DNA from: Paraburkholderia megapolitana
GTDB lineage: Bacteria; Pseudomonadota; Gammaproteobacteria; Burkholderiales; Burkholderiaceae
Direction of reading: 5' to 3'
Assembly: GCF_007556815.1 (NCBI RefSeq)
Contig: NZ_CP041743.1
Location: 372,001-436,000 of the forward strand
DNA: 64,000 nucleotides
The notes under the pieces were generated by a model that ran no database searches, was not told the origin of the DNA, and saw only the letters and a program-made list of their open reading frames with translations. Below, one piece after another: positions 26,468 to 34,861 of this stretch. Made by a program: the position numbers and the translations under genes. Every line of letters starts with the position of its first letter. Position 1 is the stretch's first letter.

Positions 26468-27487
26468 TCAGGCAACGGGGTGACGATTGAAGGCGGAATA
26501 ACGGCCGCTCGCGTAGTGCTCGAGCTGGCGTTCGATGTCGGCAAGCAGGCTCGATGCGCCGATCCGGAACAGTTCCGGCTCGAGCCACGCACGGCCGAGT
26601 TCTTCCTTCATCAGGATCTGGTACGAAAGCACGGACTTCGCGCTGGAGACACCGCCCGCCGGCTTGAAACCGATCAGCACGCCGGTACGCGCGTGATATT
26701 CGCGGATCATCCGCACCATCACGAGCGCAACGTCGAGCGTCGCGTTGACGCCTTCCTTGCCGGTCGACGTCTTGATGAAATCGGCGCCGGCCATCATGCA
26801 TACCATCGATGCACGCGCAACGTTCGACAGCGTGCGGATGTCGCCGGTGGCCAGAATCGCCTTCAGATGCGCGGGGCCGCACGCGGCGCGGAATTCGCGC
26901 ACTTCGTCGTAGAGCGCCTGCCAGTTGCCGGTGAGCACGTGTTCGCGCGTGATGACGATGTCGATTTCGGCCGCGCCGTCGGCCACCGACGCCTCGATTT
27001 CCTTCAGCTTCAGCGGATGGGGAATAAGCCCGGCCGGAAAACCCGTCGACACCGCGGCAACGGGGATGCCGCTGCCTTGCAGCGCATCGACTGCCGCGGC
27101 GACGAAGCGATGGTAGACGCACACCGCCCCCGTCGAGATGGCGTGCGGCGCGATGCCGAGTGCGTCGAGCAGGTCTGCCCGCACCGGTTGGCGTGCCTTG
27201 GCGCACAGGCGCCGGACGCGCCCTTCGGTGTCGTCGCCGCTCAGCGTGGTGAGATCGATACAGGTGATCGCCTTCAGCAGCCATGCCGCCTGGGCGTCTT
27301 TCTTGACCGTGCGCCGCGTGGCGAGCGTGGCAGTGCGCCGCTCGACCGCCGACTGATTGACACGCAGGCCATCGAGCCAGCCGGCGTCGAACGGCATGCC
27401 CGGATTGCGCAGCGGCTGAACGGCGGCGCCGCGGTGCAATGCGACGACCGGCTGGGATAGCGTGGACAGCGTGGGAGCTTCAAACAT
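26468..27487 (-). CDS. deoC: Deoxyribose-phosphate aldolase
   Basis: A 339-residue class I aldolase that cleaves 2-deoxyribose 5-phosphate to glyceraldehyde 3-phosphate and acetaldehyde. ITCIDLTTLSGDDTEG opens the barrel, and the Schiff-base Lys lies in ADFIKTSTGKEG; GFKPAGGVSS carries the second catalytic Lys. It is longer than the 250-residue E. coli enzyme because of an N-terminal extension, as in many large DERA proteins. It is the first gene of the nine-gene operon, with a dyad operator upstream. Confidence 0.95.
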   Translation of the reverse strand: MFEAPTLSTLSQPVVALHRGAAVQPLRNPGMPFDAGWLDGLRVNQSAVERRTATLATRRTVKKDAQAAWLLKAITCIDLTTLSGDDTEGRVRRLCAKARQPVRADLLDALGIAPHAISTGAVCVYHRFVAAAVDALQGSGIPVAAVSTGFPAGLIPHPLKLKEIEASVADGAAEIDIVITREHVLTGNWQALYDEVREFRAACGPAHLKAILATGDIRTLSNVARASMVCMMAGADFIKTSTGKEGVNATLDVALVMVRMIREYHARTGVLIGFKPAGGVSSAKSVLSYQILMKEELGRAWLEPELFRIGASSLLADIERQLEHYASGRYSAFNRHPVA

Positions 27488-27573
27488 GAGACATCCGTGT
27501 GTTTCGTGCAGCGCGCATCAACCGCTGATGGCTGATGGTGGGTTGTTCCCACATATGCTACATCGATTGAGAG

Positions 27574-27598
27574 GATCATAACAAGCTTCGTTACGATC
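27574..27598 (-). promoter_or_regulatory. Dyad operator upstream of deoC
   Basis: GATCATAAC-N7-GTTACGATC is a near-perfect inverted repeat (one mismatch) centred about 100 bp before the deoC start. On the coding strand TATGAT within it could be a -10 element. A DeoR-type repressor from the gene at 15517 is the natural candidate to bind here. Confidence 0.6.
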
Positions 27599-27682
27599 AT
27601 TTCCATCTGTGTTTTCCCGGATATCCCTTTCCTGCCCCCTCAAAAAACCCGAACCTCCCGTCCAGCGATTCGGGCCAGGCGG

Positions 27683-27985
27683 CTAGGCGGCGAGAGGCAC
27701 CGCCCTTTGAATCTTCTCGAGTTCGTCGGCGAGTTCCTCCTTGGCCATCGCCGTATCGTGGTCAAGCTGCAGGCCGGTCCAGAATTCGTCGCTTGTGCCA
27801 AAGTAGCGGGACAGGCGCAGCCCCGTATCGACGGTAATCGCCCGGTTACCGGCGATGATTTCGCCGATGCGGCGCTGCTGAACACCAATGTCTTTTGACA
27901 GACGATAGGCGGTGATGCCCATCGGGCGGAGAAACTCTTCTTGCAGGATTTCGCCCGGGGTCGGGTACACGACTGCGCGTGTCAT
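27683..27985 (-). CDS. higA: HigA-type antitoxin (XRE family)
   Basis: A 100-residue helix-turn-helix protein. TPGEILQEEFLRPMGITAYRLSKDIGVQQRRIGEIIAGNRAITVDTGLRLSRYFGTS is the HigA/VapI signature. It lies 13 bp downstream of the toxin gene, in the toxin-first order typical of higBA. It should neutralise HigB and repress the operon. The ATG at 27985 was chosen as the family start; the upstream open frame runs through the toxin gene. Confidence 0.92.
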   Translation of the reverse strand: MTRAVVYPTPGEILQEEFLRPMGITAYRLSKDIGVQQRRIGEIIAGNRAITVDTGLRLSRYFGTSDEFWTGLQLDHDTAMAKEELADELEKIQRAVPLAA

Positions 27986-27998
27986 GATGATTCTCCAG

Positions 27999-28277
27999 TT
28001 AGTGGTAGTCGACGATCTCGACGTCAAGCGCGTTGCCATTCTCGAAGAAAAAACACACGCGCCACTGGTCGTTGATGCGAATGCTGTACTGCCCCTTCCG
28101 GTCGCCCTTGAGCGCTTCGAACCGGTTGTTCGGCGGGATGCGCAGGTCGTTGAGATTCGCCGCACGGTGAAGCATGGCAAGCTTGCGCATCGCGACAGTC
28201 TCGATGTTCACGAATCGCGCCACGCGCGTGCCTGAAAACATGGTTTCGGTATCGGGACATTTGAAGTTCGAGATCAT
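27999..28277 (-). CDS. higB: HigB/RelE-type toxin
   Basis: A 92-residue RelE-superfamily ribosome-dependent mRNA interferase. The C-terminal half shows the usual RFEALKGDRKGQYSIRINDQWRVCFFFENG followed by VEIVDYH, with the basic and terminal His residues needed for activity. It is paired with the antitoxin gene just downstream. The stretch upstream (28278-28320) is AT-rich and probably holds the promoter. Confidence 0.92.
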   Translation of the reverse strand: MISNFKCPDTETMFSGTRVARFVNIETVAMRKLAMLHRAANLNDLRIPPNNRFEALKGDRKGQYSIRINDQWRVCFFFENGNALDVEIVDYH

Positions 28278-28431
28278 GTGAAATAGTATTGATGCGCGAT
28301 AGTATTGTCAAACGATAGTAACGACCCGCAGCAACATCCCGCATCGACAACGACGCGAAACGTTGCGTTACCCTCACCTGCGGCGCAGTTCACCGACTAC
28401 CTTCAGCACGCAGACCATAAGGACATCCGCC

Positions 28432-28980
28432 GTGACCCGCAATATCCCGATCGGACAACTCGGCCCCGCCGATCTCGACGCCTATTTCCAGTTGCGGCTG
28501 CGCGGCCTCGCCGAGCATCCCGAAGCATTCGGCCAGAGTCACGCCGAAGCGCTCGCGAAGGGCGCGGCGCAGCATGAAGTGATGCTCGATGGCAGATCCG
28601 CTGCCGAGGGTAATTTCATCCTCGGCGCGTCGCTGTCGGCAGAGGGTCCGCTAGTCGGCACGATCGCCATGGTGCGTTCGCCGGGGGAGCGCAAACGGCA
28701 CAGGGCATCGGTGGTCGGCATGTATGTCGTACCGGAGGCAAGCCGACAGGGCGTAGGCCGCGCTTTGCTCGAAGCGCTGCTCGCACGCGCCGCGCGGATC
28801 GACGGCGTGCGCCAGCTGGAGCTGGGTGTGACGAGCACGAATGTTGCCGCGCGCAGGCTGTATGAATCGTTTGGCTTTGTCGCGTACGGCCGTGAGATCG
28901 ACGCATTGCGCGTGGGCAGCGAGTATCACGACGCCGATCTGATGGTGTGTTTCATCACGCCGCGCGTGCCTTCCAGTTAG
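28432..28980 (+). CDS. GNAT family N-acetyltransferase
   Basis: A 182-residue acetyltransferase. The acetyl-CoA binding motif appears as VVGMYVVPEASRQGVGRALLEALLARA (Q/R-x-x-G-x-G/A), followed by LGVTSTNVAARRLYESFGFVAYGRE. A GTG start at 28432 behind AAGGA is used; the frame extends upstream without a better start. The acceptor is unknown. It has no operon partners. Confidence 0.85.
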   Translation: MTRNIPIGQLGPADLDAYFQLRLRGLAEHPEAFGQSHAEALAKGAAQHEVMLDGRSAAEGNFILGASLSAEGPLVGTIAMVRSPGERKRHRASVVGMYVVPEASRQGVGRALLEALLARAARIDGVRQLELGVTSTNVAARRLYESFGFVAYGREIDALRVGSEYHDADLMVCFITPRVPSS

Positions 28981-29064
28981 AGAATTAGAGAGCAAGACTC
29001 GGCGCGTCACGTAACGCCTGTCTCCGTACACTGACTTCATTGCGAATGTTCAGAGGAACAGGCC

Positions 29065-29907
29065 ATGCCCAGTCATTTCATGCTGCAGGACACGTTGCCC
29101 GGCGTCGAGCCTCGGGACTTGATTGAATCGAAATCGAGCGAAGTAAGTAACGCGCACAGCGACGACGCCACACTCGACCGACCATCGATTGCCTCCACCG
29201 CATCGATCTCGCATCGCGTCGATACCGCCGACTGGCCACGCATCGCGCGCGAACTCGACCAGTACGGCTGCGCGATGCTGCCCGGCCTGCTGGACGCACG
29301 CGAATGCAATGCACTGGCCGCGCTGTACCCGCGCGACGATCTCTATCGCAGCCGCGTCGTCATGGCGCGCCACGGTTTCGGACGCGGCGAATATCGCTAC
29401 TTCGACTATCCGTTGCCGGATGTCGTCGGCGGTTTGCGCGAAGCGTTGTATCCGCATTTCGTACCGGTGGCAAACCGCTGGAACGAGACGATGGGCATCG
29501 AGGTCCGCTACCCGACCACGCATGCGGCATTTCTGCGCCGCTGTCACGACGCGGGTCAGTTGCGCCCGACTCCGTTGATCCTGCAATACGGCAAGGACGA
29601 CTACAACTGTCTGCATCAAGACCTGTACGGCGAGCACGTGTTTCCATTACAGGCGGCGATCCTGCTATCCGAACCGGACGTTGACTTCAGCGGCGGCGAA
29701 TTCGTGATGACCGAGCAGCGCCCGCGGATGCAGTCGCGTGTGGAGGTCGTCCCCTTGCGCCAGGGCGATGCGGCGATCTTCGCCGTGCATCACCGGCCGG
29801 TGCAGGGCACGCGCGGGCCGTATCGCGTCAATCTGCGGCACGGCGTGAGCCGTTTGCGTTCGGGGCGGCGGCATACGCTGGGCGTGATCTTTCACGACGC
29901 ACTGTGA
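29065..29907 (+). CDS. 2OG-Fe(II) oxygenase family protein
   Basis: A 280-residue double-stranded beta-helix dioxygenase. The iron ligands are visible as HQD in NCLHQDLYGEHVF and His in VNLRHGVSR, with the nearby Arg for 2-oxoglutarate. GGEFVMTEQRP forms the middle strand. The first 50 residues are poorly conserved in appearance. GAGGAA lies before the ATG. The substrate is unknown; related proteins include prolyl-hydroxylase-like enzymes and DNA-repair-like oxygenases. It precedes the flhDC control region. Confidence 0.85.
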   Translation: MPSHFMLQDTLPGVEPRDLIESKSSEVSNAHSDDATLDRPSIASTASISHRVDTADWPRIARELDQYGCAMLPGLLDARECNALAALYPRDDLYRSRVVMARHGFGRGEYRYFDYPLPDVVGGLREALYPHFVPVANRWNETMGIEVRYPTTHAAFLRRCHDAGQLRPTPLILQYGKDDYNCLHQDLYGEHVFPLQAAILLSEPDVDFSGGEFVMTEQRPRMQSRVEVVPLRQGDAAIFAVHHRPVQGTRGPYRVNLRHGVSRLRSGRRHTLGVIFHDAL

Positions 29908-30268
29908 GATTCGGCCCGGTAGCCGGACACGAACAATTTTCCTGTATTTGTAACAACGTCTGCACCATCTTGCGGCATCCGTACTTGTCCCTATTTGCCC
30001 GCAACCCACCCCGCCGAATTCGCATCTTTTACCGTTTTGTTTGAATTCATTCTTTTCAATTACCCAACGGATTTGACATTTCAGCTAATTTAGTAGAACT
30101 CCCCCAAGCCAAGAATCCATTCCGTTAAACGCTTGTGTATCAACGCTCTCCATCGATTGACCCCGACCACGACAGGCCCAAAAGACCCTTTCCAAAATTG
30201 CATTACACGCAGATGAAAAACTTACCGAAATTCAACGTCACTTTTTCAGATATTTTTTTGAAAAGGTA
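29908..30268. other. AT-rich non-coding region upstream of flhDC
   Basis: About 360 bp with no credible gene on either strand. It is clearly richer in A and T than its neighbours, with long T runs near 30241-30259. It forms the distal part of the flhDC control region and may bind nucleoid proteins or activators. Confidence 0.6.
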
Positions 30269-30356
30269 TTGATTTCCTGAATTCCCCTTCATACAATTCG
30301 CTCCAAGGTGTTACGAGTTGTAACACCTTGTATCAACTAGTCACTCCTTGTATCAA
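30269..30356 (+). promoter_or_regulatory. flhDC promoter with a palindrome at the transcription start and downstream direct repeats
   Basis: TTGATT (30269-30274) and TACAAT (30292-30297) are separated by 17 bp, a good sigma-70 promoter. Transcription would begin near 30304, where a perfect inverted repeat starts: CAAGGTGTTAC-GAGTT-GTAACACCTTG (30304-30330). CCTTGTATCAA then occurs twice (30326-30336 and 30346-30356), 20 bp apart, or two helical turns. These are candidate operators or a 5' mRNA stem-loop. Confidence 0.65.
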
Positions 30357-30462
30357 AGAGGAGGACTGATCGCCAGGCGGCAAGGTCGTCGGCGGGGGGT
30401 TACAAGAGCATAAACGGCAGGAAATGCCGACGGGTAATACGGGGCTTCGGAAACATAACTAA

Positions 30463-30783
30463 ATGGACCGTAGCAGCGAGACGCTGGAGTCAATCCGCGA
30501 AATCAATTTGTCGTACATCATGCTCGCGCAGCGCATGTTGCGCGAGGACAAGCCTGTCGGGATGTTCCGGCTGGGACTGTCATCGGAGCTGGCCGATCTG
30601 CTTGCCGGACTGTCGCTCGCACAGATCGTCAAGCTGGCCGCCTCCGATCAGCTTTTATGTTTTTTCCGCTTCAACGACCATGCCATGTTGTCGGCGTTGA
30701 CGCAGACCACGAAACATGCAGAAGTAGCGCCGACTCACGCGGCTATCCTGCTAGCAGGCCAGCCGGCCGAGCAGTTTGCCTGA
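30463..30783 (+). CDS. flhD: Flagellar transcriptional master activator FlhD
   Basis: A 106-residue protein matching FlhD throughout: IREINLSYIMLAQRMLREDKPVGMFRLGLS, then the helix DLLAGLSLAQIVKLAASDQLLCFFRF. It forms the FlhD4C2 complex that activates class II flagellar genes. The ATG at 30463 has only a weak ribosome site. It is followed 15 bp later by flhC. The 5' leader is about 160 nt long. Confidence 0.96.
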   Translation: MDRSSETLESIREINLSYIMLAQRMLREDKPVGMFRLGLSSELADLLAGLSLAQIVKLAASDQLLCFFRFNDHAMLSALTQTTKHAEVAPTHAAILLAGQPAEQFA

Positions 30784-30798
30784 CGAGGAACCGCAACC

Positions 30799-31371
30799 AT
30801 GACTGCGATGCTCAAGCGAAGCCTGACCGAAGACGCACAAGACGTCTTTCGCGCCATCGCGCTGATCGAACTCGGCGCGCGCATGCAGGTGCTGGAAAGC
30901 GAGCTCACGCTGTCGCGCGACCGGATGATCCGCCTGTATCGCGAGGTCAAAGGCGTGTCGCCTCCGAAGGGCATGCTGCCGTTTTCCGCAGACTGGTACA
31001 TGACGTGGCTGGCTAACATTCACGCGTCGCTTTTCTATAATACGTATCTGTTCCTGAAGAACGAGGCGCGTTGCTCGCATCTCGACGCGCTGACCAAGGG
31101 CTACAGGCTGTACCTCGAACACTGCCGGCATAGCGAAACCGAGCCGGTGCTGGATTTGACCCGTGCCTGGACGCTCGTGCGTTTCTTCGACGCGAACATC
31201 CTGCAACTGACACCGTGCTGCCGTTGCGGCGGCAAGTTCGTTGCGCACAAGCATGATTTGCAGCAAAACGTCGTGTGCGGGGCTTGTCAGCCACCGTCAC
31301 GCGCCGGTAAAACAAAAAAGGCGGCCGCCGCCGCGAAACAGGAAGTGCCGACGATTGCAGAAGCGGCCTGA
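30799..31371 (+). CDS. flhC: Flagellar transcriptional master activator FlhC
   Basis: A 190-residue FlhC. SELTLSRDRMIRLYREVKGVSPPKGMLPFSADWY is highly typical, and the zinc site is intact as CCRCGGKF ... CGACQPP. The tail is Lys/Ala-rich. GAGGAA precedes the ATG. It works only with FlhD. The operon ends at the strong terminator 68 bp downstream. Confidence 0.96.
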   Translation: MTAMLKRSLTEDAQDVFRAIALIELGARMQVLESELTLSRDRMIRLYREVKGVSPPKGMLPFSADWYMTWLANIHASLFYNTYLFLKNEARCSHLDALTKGYRLYLEHCRHSETEPVLDLTRAWTLVRFFDANILQLTPCCRCGGKFVAHKHDLQQNVVCGACQPPSRAGKTKKAAAAAKQEVPTIAEAA

Positions 31372-31438
31372 TAGGGGGTGAAATAAAGCGGCTCGCAAGA
31401 AGCCGTTTTCGGAGTGCGGCGGGTAAAAAGCCTCATGA

Positions 31439-31477
31439 AGCCGTGTCACGTGGCCACGTGACACGGCTCGTTTTTTT
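31439..31477 (+). terminator. Rho-independent terminator of flhDC
   Basis: A perfect 15-bp inverted repeat (31439-31468, arms starting AGCCGTGTCACGTGG) is followed by seven T residues at 31471-31477. A second, weaker hairpin with TTTT lies at 31389-31408. It also separates the operon from the convergent mntH. Confidence 0.9.
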
Positions 31478-31495
31478 AGGGCGCAGCAAAAACCT

Positions 31496-32824
31496 TCATC
31501 CGATCCAGCCGAACGTCTGCACCGCGAGCCACAGGTTCGCCACGCTGATCGCCACGAACAGGAACCACGCCAGCACGCGGGTGGGCAGCCGGTTCGCGAA
31601 GGCGCCCATCAGCGTGCGGTCGTCGGTCATCCGGATCAGCGGATAGAGCGCGAAAGGCAATTGCAGGCTCAACACCACCTGGCTTGCGACCAGCAGTTTG
31701 CCGACCGCATCGTTACCGAGCATCGATACGCCGATCAAAGCCGGAATCAACGCCAGCGCGCGCGTGATAAAGCGGCGCTGCCAGCACGGAATCTTCATCT
31801 TGAGGAAGCCTTCCATGATCACCTGGCCGGCAATCGTCCCGGTGAAGGTCGAGCTCTGTCCCGACGCAAGCAGCGTGATCGCGAACAGCACGGCGGCAAA
31901 ACCGGTTCCGACGATCGGCGCAAGCAGCTTGTAGGCATCCTCGATTTCGGTCACCTGGTTGTGGCCCGTCGCGTTGAATGCGGCAGCCGCGAGAATCAGG
32001 ATCGCGGCGTTAATCAGCAGTGCGAGCGTCAGCGAGACGAGCGTGTCGATGCGCGACAGGCCGATCGCCGATGCGATGCTGCGCGCGTCGCGCTTCACCG
32101 CGCGCGTTTGCACGATCGACGAATGCAGATACAGGTTGTGCGGCATGACGGTCGCACCGAGGATGCCGATCGCAAGATACAGCGGCTCGCGCTCGCTGAC
32201 AGCCGACCACGACGGCACGAGCCCCTGCATCACCGACGGCCAGTGCGGCTGCACGAGCGCGAGTTCGATTACGTAGCCGAGGCCGATCGTCGCGACGAGG
32301 CCCAGCATGATCGCTTCGAGATCGCGGAAGTTCTTGCCCTTCAGGCCGAGCACGATCAGCGTATCGAACGCGGTGAGCAACACGCCAACCGTCAGCGAAC
32401 ACTTGAACAGCAGATGAAACGCAAGCGCACCGCCCAGCACTTCGGCCAGGTCGCAGGCAACGATCGACAGTTCGGCCAGCAGCCATTGTCCGCGCGCGAC
32501 CATCGGCGAATAGCGGCTGCTCGATAGTTGCGCGAGATCCTGGCCGGTGACGATACCAAGCCGCATGCTCAGACATTGCAGCACCATCGCCGCGAGACTC
32601 GACAGCACGACGACGAACAGCAGGCTATAGCCGTAGCGCGAACCGGCTTCGATATCGGTGGCCCAGTTGCCCGGGTCCATATAGCCGATCGATATCAGCA
32701 GGCCGGGGCCGGCAAACTGCAGGAGTTTCTTCCAGAACGGCGCGGACGGCGAAACCGCGACGGTGCCCTGTACTTCAGATGGACAGAACGGCGCGGTGGC
32801 GGTGGTCGGGAGTTTGAACTGCAA
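31496..32824 (-). CDS. mntH: NRAMP-family Mn(2+)/Fe(2+):H+ symporter MntH
   Basis: A 442-residue transporter with about 11 membrane segments. The metal-binding motifs DPGNWATD (helix 1) and MPHNLYLHS (helix 6) are both intact. It imports manganese into the cytoplasm. The frame begins with TTG at 32824, supported by GAGG nine bases upstream. It stands alone, convergent with flhDC. No manganese riboswitch or regulator gene was noticed beside it. Confidence 0.93.
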   Translation of the reverse strand: MQFKLPTTATAPFCPSEVQGTVAVSPSAPFWKKLLQFAGPGLLISIGYMDPGNWATDIEAGSRYGYSLLFVVVLSSLAAMVLQCLSMRLGIVTGQDLAQLSSSRYSPMVARGQWLLAELSIVACDLAEVLGGALAFHLLFKCSLTVGVLLTAFDTLIVLGLKGKNFRDLEAIMLGLVATIGLGYVIELALVQPHWPSVMQGLVPSWSAVSEREPLYLAIGILGATVMPHNLYLHSSIVQTRAVKRDARSIASAIGLSRIDTLVSLTLALLINAAILILAAAAFNATGHNQVTEIEDAYKLLAPIVGTGFAAVLFAITLLASGQSSTFTGTIAGQVIMEGFLKMKIPCWQRRFITRALALIPALIGVSMLGNDAVGKLLVASQVVLSLQLPFALYPLIRMTDDRTLMGAFANRLPTRVLAWFLFVAISVANLWLAVQTFGWIG

Positions 32825-32884
32825 GCCGGTTTCCTCGCGGTGGGAAGCACCGCTAGGCCTCGTCGGCGGGGGCGGCGAACGGCC

Positions 32885-34078
32885 TCAAGTGTACAGAGAA
32901 ACTTCCGGCAATGTCCCGTTCAGCGCGTAGCGACCGACGTCGCGCACGCGGTAGTCGAGCGGGTCGTGCAGCGTGTGCACGCGTGCGTTGCGCCAGAAGC
33001 GGTCGAGCGCGAGCGGTGCGCCGGTCGCGCGGGCGCCGCATGCGTCGAAGAGGTTTTCGCTGACGTCGAGCGCGGCGCGATGCGCGACGATCTTTGCTTC
33101 CGATGTGGCTAGTGCGACGTGGGCGCGTTCGTCGGCGGTTAGAGCAGTGCCCTTTTGCCATGCGTCGTCGAGTGCCTCGGCGGCGCGCGTGGCAAGCGCT
33201 TCCGCACTCACCGCCTGCAGACGCATTTCGCCGAAGCGCTGGATGACGTAGGGATCGTCGGTGGCAGTCGCTACGCCTGACGTGATCCACGGGCGGCCGT
33301 GCTGCGTGACATAACGGCGCGCTTCTTCGAGTGCGCCTTGCGCAATGCCGACGAACAGGTTGGTCAGCACCAGTTGCGACACGAGTGTGCGCAGTGTTGC
33401 ACGCGGTGTCGGCGGGGCTTCGGAGCGATGCAACACCTCGTCGGCTGCGAGCGTTACGTGCTCGAACGACACGCTGCCGCTATCGGTCTGGCGCTGACCG
33501 ATCGGATTCCAGTCGTCGTGCACCGTGATACCCGCGCGCGTGGTCGGCACGACGCCGAACACCGGTTTGCCAGTTGCGGGATCGTGTGCGGATACGGTCA
33601 TCATCTGCGAGCCGCGCGTGCCCGAGCAGAAACCCTTCGTGCCATCGATGCGATACCCGCCATCCGCCGTCGCGGTCGCGATGAGCCGCGTGTCGAGCGG
33701 ATTGACGGCATTGCCCCACCACCACCGTGCGTCAACGGTGCCGCGCAGATAGCGTGCGCGCTGCGCGTCGTTACCCCATACATCGACACTGACCACCTGT
33801 AGACACTGGAATCCGAGCAGATGCGCGAGCGCACTGTCGACTGTCGCGATCGCGCGGATTGTCCGGTAGATGTCGGTCCAGCGCGCGCCCGCACCGCCGA
33901 ATTCGCGCGGCACAGCGAGCGTCAGCAGCCCGGCATCGGCGATCCATTGTTTTTCTTCGGCGGCATGCCCGCCGTCGCGGTCGCGCTGCGCAGCGGTCGC
34001 GCGCAATGCATCGAGCAGGTTGTCGAGGTCACGTGTGCTTTGAGTTGTGACGGGGACAGGTTTGCGTAGATCGTTCAA
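32885..34078 (-). CDS. SfnB/DszC-like acyl-CoA-dehydrogenase-family flavoprotein, sulfur acquisition
   Basis: A 397-residue flavin oxidoreductase of the acyl-CoA dehydrogenase fold. LAVPREFGGAGARWTDIYRTIRAIATVDSALAHLLGFQ and NPLDTRLIATATADGGYRIDGTKGFCSGTRGSQ are typical of the SfnB/DszC monooxygenase branch. LFDACGARAT with DRFWRNARVHTLHDP closes the family. A TTG start at 34078 is preferred because GGAGGAGG precedes it; GTG at 34096 is the alternative. It is the last gene of the transporter-monooxygenase cluster. Confidence 0.85.
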   Translation of the reverse strand: MNDLRKPVPVTTQSTRDLDNLLDALRATAAQRDRDGGHAAEEKQWIADAGLLTLAVPREFGGAGARWTDIYRTIRAIATVDSALAHLLGFQCLQVVSVDVWGNDAQRARYLRGTVDARWWWGNAVNPLDTRLIATATADGGYRIDGTKGFCSGTRGSQMMTVSAHDPATGKPVFGVVPTTRAGITVHDDWNPIGQRQTDSGSVSFEHVTLAADEVLHRSEAPPTPRATLRTLVSQLVLTNLFVGIAQGALEEARRYVTQHGRPWITSGVATATDDPYVIQRFGEMRLQAVSAEALATRAAEALDDAWQKGTALTADERAHVALATSEAKIVAHRAALDVSENLFDACGARATGAPLALDRFWRNARVHTLHDPLDYRVRDVGRYALNGTLPEVSLYT

Positions 34079-34204
34079 GCGACCTCCTCCGCGCACACAA
34101 CGCGGGCAATCAACGCACGTCGATTCAAAAATCCCGCCACGTGAAATCGCAACAGAATGAATGTCTTCTGCGTCATATCGGTGTTCCCTGAAAGACCGCG
34201 ACGC

Positions 34205-34861
34205 TCACGCGCGCCGCGCGAGACGCCGGACAAAGCGGTCGCCGACGAACTGCACCGCCGTCACGATGACGATGAGCAGCACGATCACCGTGACCATCAC
34301 GGTCGTATCGAAGCGCTGATAACCGTAGCGGATCGCGAGATCACCAAGCCCGCCCGCGCCGACCGCGCCCGCCATGGCCGACGAGCCGATCATCGCCACG
34401 ACCGTGATCGTGAAGCCACCGAGAATACCCGGCAGCGCTTCGGGCAGCAACACGTGCCAGACGATGTGGCGACGCTGCGCACCCATCGCCTGCGCGGCTT
34501 CGATCAAACCGCGATCGACCTCGCGCAGACTCACTTCCGCCACGCGCGCAAAAAACGGAATCGCGGCGATGCTGAGCGGCACGATCGCGGCCCAGACGCC
34601 GATCGTCGTTCCAACCAGCAACCGTGTGAGCGGCAGCAGCGCGACCAGCAGGATGATGAACGGCGTCGAGCGAAACGCATTGACCAGCGCGCCGAGTGTC
34701 GTATTCACCGCGCGACGTTCGAAGATGCCGCCGCGCGTCGTCGTCACCAGGATGAGTGCCAGCGGAATACCGATCAACGCCGCGATCACCGCCGATACGC
34801 CCACCATCACGATGGTGTCGCGAATCGCACCGACCAGCTCGGATAGCCAGAGATCAGACAT
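34205..34861 (-). CDS. metI: MetI-like ABC transporter permease
   Basis: A 218-residue inner-membrane permease with about five hydrophobic segments. NAFRSTPFIILLVALLPLTRLLVGT and EAAQAMGAQRRHIVWHVLLPEALPGI (EAA loop) are hallmarks of MetI. The start at 34861 overlaps the end of the ATPase gene by 8 bp. It forms a D-methionine-type importer with its neighbours, but the sulfur-oxygenase neighbours suggest an organosulfur substrate. Confidence 0.92.
   Translation of the reverse strand: MSDLWLSELVGAIRDTIVMVGVSAVIAALIGIPLALILVTTTRGGIFERRAVNTTLGALVNAFRSTPFIILLVALLPLTRLLVGTTIGVWAAIVPLSIAAIPFFARVAEVSLREVDRGLIEAAQAMGAQRRHIVWHVLLPEALPGILGGFTITVVAMIGSSAMAGAVGAGGLGDLAIRYGYQRFDTTVMVTVIVLLIVIVTAVQFVGDRFVRRLARRA

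Noticed and set aside
24524..27460. A 978-codon open frame on the plus strand
   Set aside because: It is antisense to the aldehyde dehydrogenase and deoC; its Arg/His-rich translation is the usual shadow of high-GC coding DNA and resembles no family.
32825..32884. Manganese riboswitch or MntR site upstream of mntH
   Set aside because: The short leader shows no recognisable aptamer or clear dyad.
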